A DNA stretch of 64,000 nucleotides from JAIOZK01 sp964468645. GTDB lineage: Bacteria > Bacteroidota > Bacteroidia > Bacteroidales > JAIOZK01. Under the pieces are notes generated by a model. The model saw nothing but the letters and a program-made list of their open reading frames with translations. It was not told the origin of the DNA and did not search any database. The position numbers and the translations under genes are program-made. The DNA is taken from assembly GCA_964468645.1 (NCBI GenBank), contig CAYXUU010000017.1, positions 34,305 through 98,304 of the forward strand, in the 5' to 3' direction. Positions 33,445 through 42,814 of this stretch are shown in pieces (positions within the stretch are counted from its first letter, which is position 1; each line of letters starts with the position of its first letter).

Positions 33445-35541
33445 TTAATTCAATTTTACTTTGGTGCTGGAATCATCTGATTCTTCAATAGCCTGAAATA
33501 TTTCAGCAACATTCCCAATTTGATATTTGTGTATACTCCTTGATTTAACCATGAAGTAACTATTGATAAGTATCCTTGAGTCGTTTACCTGTTTAATCGA
33601 AAATGTATATTCGCCATAAATATTATTCAGGGTTACTTCGTGTACCTCCAGTAAGGTAACCGGTTGTTTGAAATCAATCATAAATGCATACGTATCCGAT
33701 CCGGTAAAATCAGGGTAAAAATCGGTAAATCGTGGAGTTGAAACGAAATCATCAATTATGACATGTTTAATCCAATTATGAAGATCAATTGTTACAATAT
33801 CCTCATTAACCTTGAACAGATCATCCGCAACAAAACTAACATCAACAGAAGATTTAAAAGGATAAAAGTAATCTGTTTTCACCTGCTTGACTATCGGTTC
33901 TTCAGGATTGTTTCCAAACTCCCAGACTTTTTCCCAATAGACTGGATTTATCGTTGAATCAACAATTCCATCGGTATAATTAAACCGGGTTAATGTGGAA
34001 TACTGCCCTGACAATGAAACCCTACCGGTAAAACTTATTGTTCCTTCCTCAAGATTAACTATGCCCAAGCAATTTGTTTTACGGTAGTTATCAATGGATT
34101 TGGTTTTCGGTGTATTTGATAATCTGACTGTATGTCTGAAATCTCTTTTGGGGCCTTTATAATCTGTCCAGTGGATCAGGATTACAGGTATCTCTTCATA
34201 GTAAAATGGGAGTTCCTCACAATAAAATCTTCTCAATTCGGATTTTGGCATAACGTAAGCAAAGTTATCATCATATAACAAAGCAGCGAACAACATTTCA
34301 TTATTGTTGAGCGGGGCAAAATAATCTCGACTTAACTGGCCATATCGGGAATCGGAAGGATAGGCTGAACAAAAGTTTTTTGCAAATTTCAGGATCATAT
34401 TGGCATAAACTACTTCTTTGTTATTCTCTTTCACCTTCTGGCCATATAATTCCACCCCGGCATGCTGTTTCATATGTGTTTCCTGGTCATTATAATATCT
34501 GTAGGCGTTATCATATTTCACACTATCTGCCATAAATCGTTGAAAAAGTCTCAGCCTTTCAATCCCTGTTTTGTCATCAGGCGACATTCCTTTAATTCTT
34601 TTAGCAATTTTATTATAACCCGAGTTATCTCTGTCCCGAGTTCCATATTCATGATCCATGTGTGCTTTCCAGAACTTGTTCTCCCTATCCAATGGTAAGA
34701 TATACCACAAGGGTATAAACTCTTCTATGAAAGAATTATATTGCTCGTATATTAACTCATATGGTTTGAGGCTGAACGTAAACCAGTGAAGTTCAAGATA
34801 GGGCTTCGATCCAGCTTCATCAAGGCATCCAGGCAGATTAACCGCTTTCCAATAATAATGAACATCGTTATCCATTTTTTCAATATGAGGAGTACATGTG
34901 TTATTGAAACTGGTATCAACTTCCAACTTTTCGGGATGTGATATGGCGAGTTCCAAACTTTTCCTGGGATGCTTACTATGTAGAAACATCCTGCATGAGA
35001 AAAAATGATTGTAGTTCTTATTGAACGGAAAGTTATATTTATATTTAAGATGTATGATATCCCCGATATCAATGTCCTCTATGTAATAAATATATTTAAA
35101 TACTTTTCCAAATCTATCATTATAATGATTCAGTGTTCTTATCTCTTCAATATCTCTTGGGATATTTAACGCTATTGAGTCACTTTCTGCTGTTTCCTTA
35201 AACCCTTCAAATAAGGTAACTTCAACCTGGTCGAAAATCTTGTTTGGATTTTTAATGGAGGCTTCGTGTGGTTCATAAAGCTCATCAAAGGGTTCCGGCA
35301 GGGTAAAATTTCTCATCAATTCCAAACCTTCACTTGTTAAGGGCTTACATTTTATTTCCTTTTCAACATTAACCATGATATAATCTGCTTTCTTACCGGT
35401 AAATGCAATGGACATCTTTTCGTCAATGATCAAGAGATCTTCATTTTTCAGGGATTCGTAAAAGTCTGCATCAGATACCTGGGCATTGATCAATAATGGA
35501 AATAATATCATTAATATATTCAAACAGTATAATATTTTCAT
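33445..35541 (-). CDS. Secreted DUF3857-like protein, transglutaminase core not evident
   Basis: A 698-residue protein with a Sec signal (MKILYCLNILMILFPLLINA). The N-terminal 250 residues, with LTSEGLELMRNFTLPEPFDE, YIEDIDIGDIIHLKYKYNF and a following jelly-roll-like part, resemble DUF3857. The middle is where such proteins carry a transglutaminase-like core with a GDCKDKA motif; here I see YPSDSRYGQLSRDYFAPLNN instead, without an obvious Cys-His-Asp triad. The last 200 residues resemble DUF3858-like beta domains. It is therefore likely a non-enzymatic relative; the domain call is tentative. It is a single gene, divergent from the A-family gene at 35726 across 184 bp. Confidence 0.55.
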   Translation of the reverse strand: MKILYCLNILMILFPLLINAQVSDADFYESLKNEDLLIIDEKMSIAFTGKKADYIMVNVEKEIKCKPLTSEGLELMRNFTLPEPFDELYEPHEASIKNPNKIFDQVEVTLFEGFKETAESDSIALNIPRDIEEIRTLNHYNDRFGKVFKYIYYIEDIDIGDIIHLKYKYNFPFNKNYNHFFSCRMFLHSKHPRKSLELAISHPEKLEVDTSFNNTCTPHIEKMDNDVHYYWKAVNLPGCLDEAGSKPYLELHWFTFSLKPYELIYEQYNSFIEEFIPLWYILPLDRENKFWKAHMDHEYGTRDRDNSGYNKIAKRIKGMSPDDKTGIERLRLFQRFMADSVKYDNAYRYYNDQETHMKQHAGVELYGQKVKENNKEVVYANMILKFAKNFCSAYPSDSRYGQLSRDYFAPLNNNEMLFAALLYDDNFAYVMPKSELRRFYCEELPFYYEEIPVILIHWTDYKGPKRDFRHTVRLSNTPKTKSIDNYRKTNCLGIVNLEEGTISFTGRVSLSGQYSTLTRFNYTDGIVDSTINPVYWEKVWEFGNNPEEPIVKQVKTDYFYPFKSSVDVSFVADDLFKVNEDIVTIDLHNWIKHVIIDDFVSTPRFTDFYPDFTGSDTYAFMIDFKQPVTLLEVHEVTLNNIYGEYTFSIKQVNDSRILINSYFMVKSRSIHKYQIGNVAEIFQAIEESDDSSTKVKLN

Positions 35542-35725
35542 GGTTATTGGCCGTGTTAATAAGGGGTGATAAAGCTACAATTAAGTTATCATAAACATGC
35601 AACGATTTAACAGATTTTTTTGTCTTAGATATGAGGCGAATTTGGATAAATTAAACGTGTATCTGCTATCTAGGTTAGTTGCTTGAAGCGGAAGATCCAG
35701 AATAACCAGGACCAAACCTTCAACC

Positions 35726-37450
35726 ATGAAGAAAAACATACTTAATGGGTTAATGCAGACATTTGCATTCTCTCTGTTACCATTCCTGCTGTTCTCTCAA
35801 ACAAATACGATTTCTATACAGAATGAATTATCAGTGAAACTTAATCCTGAATACAGAACAAATAATCAAAACGAAAGGGATGGTTTTGAGATCCCCTTTA
35901 TCGAAAATTGGGACCTGGGGAACTTCCAGGCCAACGAGTGGGATCATAGTTCGTGTGACAACTGGGAGATCAGTGGGCAGAATGGTAATCCATTACCTTC
36001 CGCTGAGTTTAAATGGGATCCGCCAAGGATGGATTATTCATGCCGTTTAGTTTCAAATCTGATTTACGGATCACATATTATTGACGGGGAGCTATGGCTA
36101 CACTATGAAGTGATGCTTGAAGACAGGAATGAGAATGGGTCGGAAAACTTTAAAGTAGCAATCATCAGGAATGATACGGTTTTTTCGCTTTCAACTTATG
36201 CTAATAATGGCGATTTTGATTGGATAGTAAATGATATCCTTATTACGGATCTAGCGAAAGGATTTGATTTCAAGGTGGCCTTTATACCCAATGGCGAAAG
36301 CTCTATCAATATCAATGGGTGGTTTGTGGATAATATCCATGTTTACAGGAAATGCAGGCCACCACAACATCTGGAAGGAGAATTTTATGATAATCCATGG
36401 AGGATTGAATTAACATGGATAGAACCCTATGCCACCATTAAAGAATGGTTTACTTACAATGACAGCACTTTTGAAAATGCTTTTTGTTCGACAAATGGAG
36501 GGTATGGACTGGCACAATTGTTTGACATGGAAGACTATCCGGAAGTTCCTTATCCTTTTACGATAACTGAAGTTCGATATTTCAATGATGGTAGTGGCAG
36601 TTATTATCAGCAAGAAGAAATATATGTTTTGAATGGCAATGGCAATACCATTCTTGCCGGGCCATATATCGTGGAGGATCAAGCTGCGGATACATGGGTA
36701 AACATCCAGATTGATCCGGTCGAGATTGAAGAAGGGAACTTTATGATTGCCACAATTAACACACATGGCAATGGGCCCAGAATCGGAGTGGATGACAGTT
36801 TTTATAATGCTACATTGTATTTTGGAACCATCAGTGACTGGACTGAGCTTGGTGAACTGGGGGCCTATTACTATGTTGGGTCACATGAGGCATACATTGA
36901 GTATCAAATTGGCAAGAAAAGAAAGGCAAGTAATTTATGTCCTCCAAGCCTTTCAGAAGAAAATTATAAACACGCAGATATTGAAAACAGGGGAGTTACA
37001 GGGTATAATATCTGGAGGTTTATTGATAATTACAGTACAGAGTGGGAGAAGCTCAATATCACTCCAATAACTGAGACGCAATATATCGACACAGTTCTAT
37101 CGGTTTATTCATATTATAATTATTATGTCACTGCAATTTATGATCAGTGTGAATCAGATTCTTCTGCTAATACACGCATTGAATACTATTTCCCTGGAAT
37201 TACACAAGCTAAGAATTATCTAGTTAAAATTTTTCCGAATCCGGTAAAAGATCTTCTCAACATCGAAACCAATAGCAAAATTCTATCATTAGATATTATT
37301 AACCAAACCGGCACAATATTGATACATAAAAATGGAATTGATGAATGCAATATAAAGATTGAGTTAACTGATCTGAGCAATGGATTGTATTTTCTCAGGA
37401 TAGAAACAGGGCAAGGAATATTGAATAAGAAGTTTGTTGTTAATAAATAA
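35726..37450 (+). CDS. Family A modular surface protein, short form (A1), T9SS
   Basis: First gene of the 28-kb array. This 574-residue protein has a signal peptide (about 1-25), a jelly-roll domain (about 50-215; starts IPFIENWDLGNFQANEWDHS, ends WFVDNIHVYRKCRPP), a second unit (about 240-395; FTYNDSTFENAFCSTNGGYG to YVGSHEAYIEY), an Fn3-like unit (about 425-490) that ends AIYDQCESDSS, and a type A sorting domain (from KIFPNPVKDLLNIE). It lacks the N-terminal Fn3 and propeller modules of the other A proteins. The first domain has the pattern of MAM or cleaved-adhesin-like jelly rolls. Role: probable adhesin or glycan-binding surface protein; ligand unknown. Confidence 0.85.
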   Translation: MKKNILNGLMQTFAFSLLPFLLFSQTNTISIQNELSVKLNPEYRTNNQNERDGFEIPFIENWDLGNFQANEWDHSSCDNWEISGQNGNPLPSAEFKWDPPRMDYSCRLVSNLIYGSHIIDGELWLHYEVMLEDRNENGSENFKVAIIRNDTVFSLSTYANNGDFDWIVNDILITDLAKGFDFKVAFIPNGESSININGWFVDNIHVYRKCRPPQHLEGEFYDNPWRIELTWIEPYATIKEWFTYNDSTFENAFCSTNGGYGLAQLFDMEDYPEVPYPFTITEVRYFNDGSGSYYQQEEIYVLNGNGNTILAGPYIVEDQAADTWVNIQIDPVEIEEGNFMIATINTHGNGPRIGVDDSFYNATLYFGTISDWTELGELGAYYYVGSHEAYIEYQIGKKRKASNLCPPSLSEENYKHADIENRGVTGYNIWRFIDNYSTEWEKLNITPITETQYIDTVLSVYSYYNYYVTAIYDQCESDSSANTRIEYYFPGITQAKNYLVKIFPNPVKDLLNIETNSKILSLDIINQTGTILIHKNGIDECNIKIELTDLSNGLYFLRIETGQGILNKKFVVNK

Positions 37451-37480
37451 GATGACTATTATCAAGTTGCAGAAATGCTA

Positions 37481-37520
37481 TTACACGAAGTAACACGAAG
37501 GAGCACAGAGTTACACAGAG
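37481..37520. repeat. 10-bp-period intergenic repeat
   Basis: Four decamers in phase: TTACACGAAG, TAACACGAAG, GAGCACAGAG, TTACACAGAG, placed 15 bases before the next start codon. Related arrays occur at 39665-39704 and 44995-45014, each upstream of an array gene. Confidence 0.72.
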
Positions 37521-37535
37521 GAGTTAACTATACAA

Positions 37536-39632
37536 ATGAATAATACCAGCCATACCAGTAAAGTTTTCATCATAGTTTGTTTGCTGTTGATATCGGCAAT
37601 TAATTCTTATGCTCAGTGGGAAATGGCAAAAGGATTGGATGGTGGACGTCTTACACGAATGGTTAGTATTGATACGATGCTTTTTGCTTATGCAGATAAC
37701 AGAGGGGTAGTTGCAAAATCAGATAACAGTGACTGGGAATTGATTTTTGATGATCCAGAGTATTGCTGGATTACTAAAGCAGGCTCATGTATTTTCCTCA
37801 CTTCTCAAGATTACGATACCTGCTATAGAAGTTGCAACAATGGTCTAACGTGGGAGAATGTCCCTGGATTATATGGTGTAAGCCCAACCTGGAGCATAGA
37901 TACTGTTATTTTCTTCTTTAACAATTCAGGATTTCGGCGGTCTTTTGACTTCGGGGCTAGCCACGAAAAAGTTGAACTGCCTTCGCAATACATGCTGGAA
38001 CATTTAATGTGTGATGATAGTTTACTTTATATTCATTACAAGGAATATGAACATAATGAAGTCTATTATTCTGATGATTATGGCAGTACATGGGATACTA
38101 TACCTACAAACGGATTGTTCCCGGAATATCATGCCCACGTTGAACAAATCAAATACCTTAATGGAGTACTCTGGGCACAAACTGATTCAGGTGGTGCTCC
38201 TTACAGTCGAGAAAGAGTTTTTATTTACAGCGAAGAATTAGAGAAATGGATTGAGGTTACAAATAATCTTCCCTGTTGCTGGCCGCATTTTGGTTTGTAT
38301 GCTTATCATGGCGATATTTTCTGTAGCATATACTCTTTTCCTGTATTTAAGTATAATGATGAGGACTCTTCATGGGTAGAATTTTCAGATGCATCAAAAC
38401 AGGTATGGCAAATTCTGGAGCATAAAGATGAATTGTTTTTTGCAACTGAACAGGGAGCTTGCTCATTAGATTCAAATGGAAACTGGACAACCTACTATAC
38501 GGGTTTGCAATACCGTGATATCTCTTCGATATCCATTTTAAATAATAGGATCTATGTAACGGCAAATAATGAGTTATTTGTTTCCGGGAATGATGGTCAC
38601 AGCTTCACTAGAAATAGTAACACTTTTGGATATAAAATAATTACAACTGATTCGGTGTTTTATATGATTTCTACTCATGAATTCAAAATGTCATGGGATC
38701 AGGGTAATACATGGCATTCATTTTCAGATGGAATCCATAATTATTATACATCTTCAGTTACCGAGCTGAATATTTCAAATGATTATTATTATTTGGGAAC
38801 ATCAGATGGATTTTTCAGATCACCTGTTGACAGTATTGCATGGACAATGTATGGCTATCCTTTCGATTCCTGGTTCTTTGTTCATCAAATTGAGATAATC
38901 GATAAAACAATGTTTGTAAGCGGAGGAGGCTGGTACGGGGGTGGAATGTATTTTTCATATGATAACGGGAATCAATTTTACAGCTATGATGAATTCTGTT
39001 ACTTAAACTCGATTGACCGTTCGTATTATATGCTTAGAGATAGCATTTACTATTCAGATGATCTTGCCTTCTCCTGGAATCTGATTCCAGTTTCTGAAAG
39101 TGGATATACCGGATATTGTATTGATAAACAGGATAACACGATTATTCTTGGAGGACATGATTATCGAAACTTTTACCTGAACTATCCATTTATTCAAATG
39201 ACAATGGATAATGGTGAACACTGGATTGATCTTATTGATAACCTTCCTGTCCAGGTACACTGGGAGATTTGTACAATCCGGCAACTTAAGCTTTTTGACT
39301 ATCGACTTTTAGTTGGAAATCCGGGATATGGATTATGGTATCGGGATGATGTCCTTACAGGGGTATTGGAGGATCCGGTTCTAAATTCTGAAAATAATTC
39401 AGATGTAAAGATTTATCCAAATCCGGCAAAAGGTTACCTGGTTATTGAAGCGAATAATGAAATATATACTGTCAGAATTATCAATCAGACAGGTCTACTA
39501 GTGTTCTCTAAAAATGGGATTTGTGATAATAGGATGAGGATTAAGCTACCTGGTCTGAAAGATGGAATATATGTAGTAAGCATCGAATCGGAATTTGGAA
39601 TTTGGAAAAAGAAGTTTGTTGTTGTAAATTAG
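37536..39632 (+). CDS. Family B Asp-box propeller surface protein (B1), T9SS
   Basis: A 698-residue exported protein: signal peptide ending SYAQ at about 27, then repeats of the sortilin/BNR type with Asp-box-like turns CNNGLTWEN, SDDYGSTWDT, SWDQGNTWHS, SYDNGNQFYS and MDNGEHWID, which mark blades of a beta-propeller. The segment LFFATEQGACSLDSNGNWTT is shared with the second B gene. The type A sorting domain starts near 620 (VKIYPNPAKGYLVIE) and is close to that of its A-family neighbours. B1 and B2 are paralogues over the full length, both placed directly after an A gene. Probable role: surface binding; sialidase activity is not supported since no catalytic Arg triad or FRIP motif is seen. 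Confidence 0.87.
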   Translation: MNNTSHTSKVFIIVCLLLISAINSYAQWEMAKGLDGGRLTRMVSIDTMLFAYADNRGVVAKSDNSDWELIFDDPEYCWITKAGSCIFLTSQDYDTCYRSCNNGLTWENVPGLYGVSPTWSIDTVIFFFNNSGFRRSFDFGASHEKVELPSQYMLEHLMCDDSLLYIHYKEYEHNEVYYSDDYGSTWDTIPTNGLFPEYHAHVEQIKYLNGVLWAQTDSGGAPYSRERVFIYSEELEKWIEVTNNLPCCWPHFGLYAYHGDIFCSIYSFPVFKYNDEDSSWVEFSDASKQVWQILEHKDELFFATEQGACSLDSNGNWTTYYTGLQYRDISSISILNNRIYVTANNELFVSGNDGHSFTRNSNTFGYKIITTDSVFYMISTHEFKMSWDQGNTWHSFSDGIHNYYTSSVTELNISNDYYYLGTSDGFFRSPVDSIAWTMYGYPFDSWFFVHQIEIIDKTMFVSGGGWYGGGMYFSYDNGNQFYSYDEFCYLNSIDRSYYMLRDSIYYSDDLAFSWNLIPVSESGYTGYCIDKQDNTIILGGHDYRNFYLNYPFIQMTMDNGEHWIDLIDNLPVQVHWEICTIRQLKLFDYRLLVGNPGYGLWYRDDVLTGVLEDPVLNSENNSDVKIYPNPAKGYLVIEANNEIYTVRIINQTGLLVFSKNGICDNRMRIKLPGLKDGIYVVSIESEFGIWKKKFVVVN

Positions 39633-39664
39633 AATGGTTTTCTATGAAAATCATAAGAAAGTTA

Positions 39665-39704
39665 TTACACAGATTTGCGCAGAGAGGCACAGAGTTACAC
39701 GGAG
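39665..39704. repeat. 10-bp-period intergenic repeat
   Basis: TTACACAGAT, TTGCGCAGAG, AGGCACAGAG, TTACACGGAG lie in phase in the gap between B1 and A2. Because this repeat is found in other gaps, the reading frame that crosses it (open from 39602) is not coding here, which decides for the later start of A2. Confidence 0.75.
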
Positions 39705-39721
39705 ATTCTAAAAAAAAGAAA

Positions 39722-42700
39722 ATGGGAAAATATCTTAAGTTGATATCACAATGCAACCTGATTATTCTTCTGTTGTTTGGATTCCATTCAAATGCACAGA
39801 AAAGATCTCTCGATCCGCCTGCCAACCTTTCTGTTGATACACTAACCTCCCTGGCAACATGGAATACGCCATCTGATACGACAAACTTACTGGGATATTC
39901 AGTTTTCCTTGATGATTCTTTAGTTTCAAATACCACCGATACATTGTATAAGTATCCATACCTGATTTATGGTCAAACGTATATAGCTGGTGTTACAGCA
40001 ATTTATATTACTGGCTATTCGGATACAATATATCATGGCTTTGTTTCCGGATATTTAATACCGCCTACCAATCTACAGGTGGAGGGCTATGATAATTCAG
40101 CATACCTTACCTGGAATCCACCATTGCATACTATTTATTATAACTCATACAATTCACCTGATTACCACCCATTAATTTCAGGACAACCTATAAGAAATTT
40201 ACATCATGAAATAAAACCACTACAAAACATCATTTCCCTAGATGATAAATGTTTGATTAACAGTAGTTTCACTGCCGGTCCTATTGGATACATGAACGAT
40301 ATTCAACGAGATCTATGGTTAAAGATTTATGTTACCAATTACAAGGTCTATAGCCTAGGTTTTATTGATTATGAATATCACGCAGGTGATTTTGCACGTG
40401 GAAACGATAATATGATGTTCGGGAATTGCATAATAAATGATACCAGTACCCTAGTAAGGATTAATATTGAAACCGGTCTACCTACAGTTGTCGCACCACT
40501 TCCATGCCCTTTGGCGGATTCAAATGGAGTTTGGAGGGGATTTGCGTGTGATAAATATACGGGTATCATGTATGCAATATGTTCCAATAACAATCAATCT
40601 ATGCTTTGTACTATAAACTTGAGTAATGCCGAGGTAACTCAGATTGGAAGTACAACAACTGCTCCAGACATACTTGAAATCGCCTATAATACCAATACTG
40701 AAACAATGTATGGATGGAGTGGTGCAACAGATAACTGCTATACAATAGATATTAATACAGGTGAAGCAACATTACTTGGGCCTATAGGTTTTGATGCAAA
40801 TGGAGAAATTGGAGGAAGCTGGAATCCATGGGATGAAAAAATCTACCTAACATCAGGGTATTTAAATGGTATTCCAAGGTTGAGAATACTTGATCAAACA
40901 ACAGGCTATGCGAATCCCCTTACGATGTTATACGGGCAAATGAGCATATTAGGCTTCCCTGGATCAGTCGGTGACAGCAATCTGGTTCCTGACAATATAA
41001 TAGCATATAAAATATACAGGAATGGCGACTCGATTGGACAGGTTGATCACCCTGATTTTGATTATTTTGATAATAATCTCCTCCCAGAAAATTATAGCTA
41101 TACGCTTACCGCTATTTATGATCTTACACCTTATGGATTTTCAAATCAGTATGGAGAATCATTAGAAGCAGGACCTGCATACCTATTAGGTATTTCGCCC
41201 TATACATGGCCTTTTTGGGAGGATTGGAGTCATGGAAGTTTTGAAGCAAACTCATGGATACATGATGACTGTGAAAATTGGAAAGTTGATTTGCTACCTG
41301 GTGGACAAAACTTTTGTGCTGTGTTTAGTTCTGACAGCGTCAGGACAAATTATTGTTGTAAACTTGTCTCTCATCCTATCGGAAGTAATTTAGTCATTGA
41401 TGGTTCAATTTACTTAGATTTTGATATAAAACTAAGTGACAATACTTTAAATGGAACTGAGGCATTGCTTGTATATTTAAGAAACAATAATGATTCCATT
41501 TTTCCAGTTACAGAATATAAAAACAATGGAAGCCTACACTGGTTAAACGAACATAAAGATATAACTGGTTTTGCAAATGAACAAGACTTTACAGTAGTAT
41601 TTGAAGCGAAAGGTGATTGCACAAACAACATCCATTACTGGGGTATTGACAATATCCATATTTACAGAAAATGCTTGCCACCTGAAAACTTAGAAGTGGA
41701 ATTTGGCGGAAACCAATATACATATGCGCAACTGACCTGGGATGTTCCTGATTCTAATATTTCGATAAATATTGGTTACAATGATGGAAGTATTGAAGAT
41801 TGTGTTGCATCAGGTAATGGCGGAGCTGGTATTGGACAGTTGTTTAAGGTTTCAAATTTTCAAAACCTCACATATCCTTTTACTATAACGAAAGTTAAAT
41901 ATTTCAATTATAATTACAGGAGGTACTGGGAGGAAGAAACTATCTATATTTTATCCGAAGATGGTTCTGAAATACTTGGAGGACCATACTATAAACTTAA
42001 TGGGCCACCCAACGATTGGACAACAGTTTTAATTGATTCAGTAGTTATTAACACAGGAAATTTTTTTGTTGCAACCATGAATACATACCCTTGCGGACCT
42101 TGCATAGGTATTGATGATGATTTTTATAATAAAACCCTGTTCTTTGGATCGATTGGTGCCTGGTCAGAAATGTCACAATATGGCTATTATAGTGTTGGGT
42201 CACATGAAGTATATGTTACTACTGAACTTGGAGAACAAGAACTATCATATAAGGAGGGAATTAGTTCGGAACAAATAAATCAAAACAGTGATAATTTAGA
42301 TATGCCATTCATGGGAAATATGGATTCACCAGGTAATTATAATCAAAAAAGCATCATAGGTTTCAATATTTGGAAAAGTCAGAACTCTTCAGAATGGTAC
42401 AAGATAAACAGTCAACTTGTAACAAAAACCAAATATAAAGATTATGATATCTGGAATGGAACAAGTTGCTACTATATCACTACGGTTTATGAGCAATGTG
42501 AATCTGATTCTTCAAACAATGAATGTATTATGGTAGTTTCTTCACCGGAAGAAAAACATGAGGACAGAGAACAAATATCAATTTATCCAGTTCCGTCAAA
42601 TGATTACTTAAATATTGAATCACAGAACAAAATCATCGATCTGAAAGTGATAGATTTTTCAGGAATTATAATTGATGAAAGGGAATTAAAAAGTATCTAT

Positions 42701-42802
42701 CAGTATGATCTTGATATATCAACCTTGAATGAGGGTATCTATTTGATCAGTATCAAAACCACTGAAGGGATAACAAATAAGAAGTTTATCGTGATTAAAT
42801 AG
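39722..42802 (+). CDS. Family A modular surface protein, long form (A2), T9SS
   Basis: The frame is open from 39602, but those codons overlap the B1 end and an intergenic repeat; ATG 39722 gives a good signal peptide (MGKYLKLIS start, FHSNAQ end) and 1026 residues. Modules: Fn3-like unit (about 28-125), a repeat-rich propeller-like region (about 185-425; DVNTG/DINTG and SWNPWDEKIYL patterns), an Fn3-like unit (from IAYKIYRNGDSIGQ), jelly roll (from about 495), second unit (about 685-850; SYNDGS/IGYNDGS start, VGSHEVYV end), Fn3-like unit (from about 880) and sorting domain (from ISIYPVPSNDYL, about 952). The same order occurs in A4. The B2 gene starts 12 bases after its stop. Confidence 0.87.
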   Translation: MGKYLKLISQCNLIILLLFGFHSNAQKRSLDPPANLSVDTLTSLATWNTPSDTTNLLGYSVFLDDSLVSNTTDTLYKYPYLIYGQTYIAGVTAIYITGYSDTIYHGFVSGYLIPPTNLQVEGYDNSAYLTWNPPLHTIYYNSYNSPDYHPLISGQPIRNLHHEIKPLQNIISLDDKCLINSSFTAGPIGYMNDIQRDLWLKIYVTNYKVYSLGFIDYEYHAGDFARGNDNMMFGNCIINDTSTLVRINIETGLPTVVAPLPCPLADSNGVWRGFACDKYTGIMYAICSNNNQSMLCTINLSNAEVTQIGSTTTAPDILEIAYNTNTETMYGWSGATDNCYTIDINTGEATLLGPIGFDANGEIGGSWNPWDEKIYLTSGYLNGIPRLRILDQTTGYANPLTMLYGQMSILGFPGSVGDSNLVPDNIIAYKIYRNGDSIGQVDHPDFDYFDNNLLPENYSYTLTAIYDLTPYGFSNQYGESLEAGPAYLLGISPYTWPFWEDWSHGSFEANSWIHDDCENWKVDLLPGGQNFCAVFSSDSVRTNYCCKLVSHPIGSNLVIDGSIYLDFDIKLSDNTLNGTEALLVYLRNNNDSIFPVTEYKNNGSLHWLNEHKDITGFANEQDFTVVFEAKGDCTNNIHYWGIDNIHIYRKCLPPENLEVEFGGNQYTYAQLTWDVPDSNISINIGYNDGSIEDCVASGNGGAGIGQLFKVSNFQNLTYPFTITKVKYFNYNYRRYWEEETIYILSEDGSEILGGPYYKLNGPPNDWTTVLIDSVVINTGNFFVATMNTYPCGPCIGIDDDFYNKTLFFGSIGAWSEMSQYGYYSVGSHEVYVTTELGEQELSYKEGISSEQINQNSDNLDMPFMGNMDSPGNYNQKSIIGFNIWKSQNSSEWYKINSQLVTKTKYKDYDIWNGTSCYYITTVYEQCESDSSNNECIMVVSSPEEKHEDREQISIYPVPSNDYLNIESQNKIIDLKVIDFSGIIIDERELKSIYQYDLDISTLNEGIYLISIKTTEGITNKKFIVIK

Positions 42803-42814
42803 TTGCACAAATAC

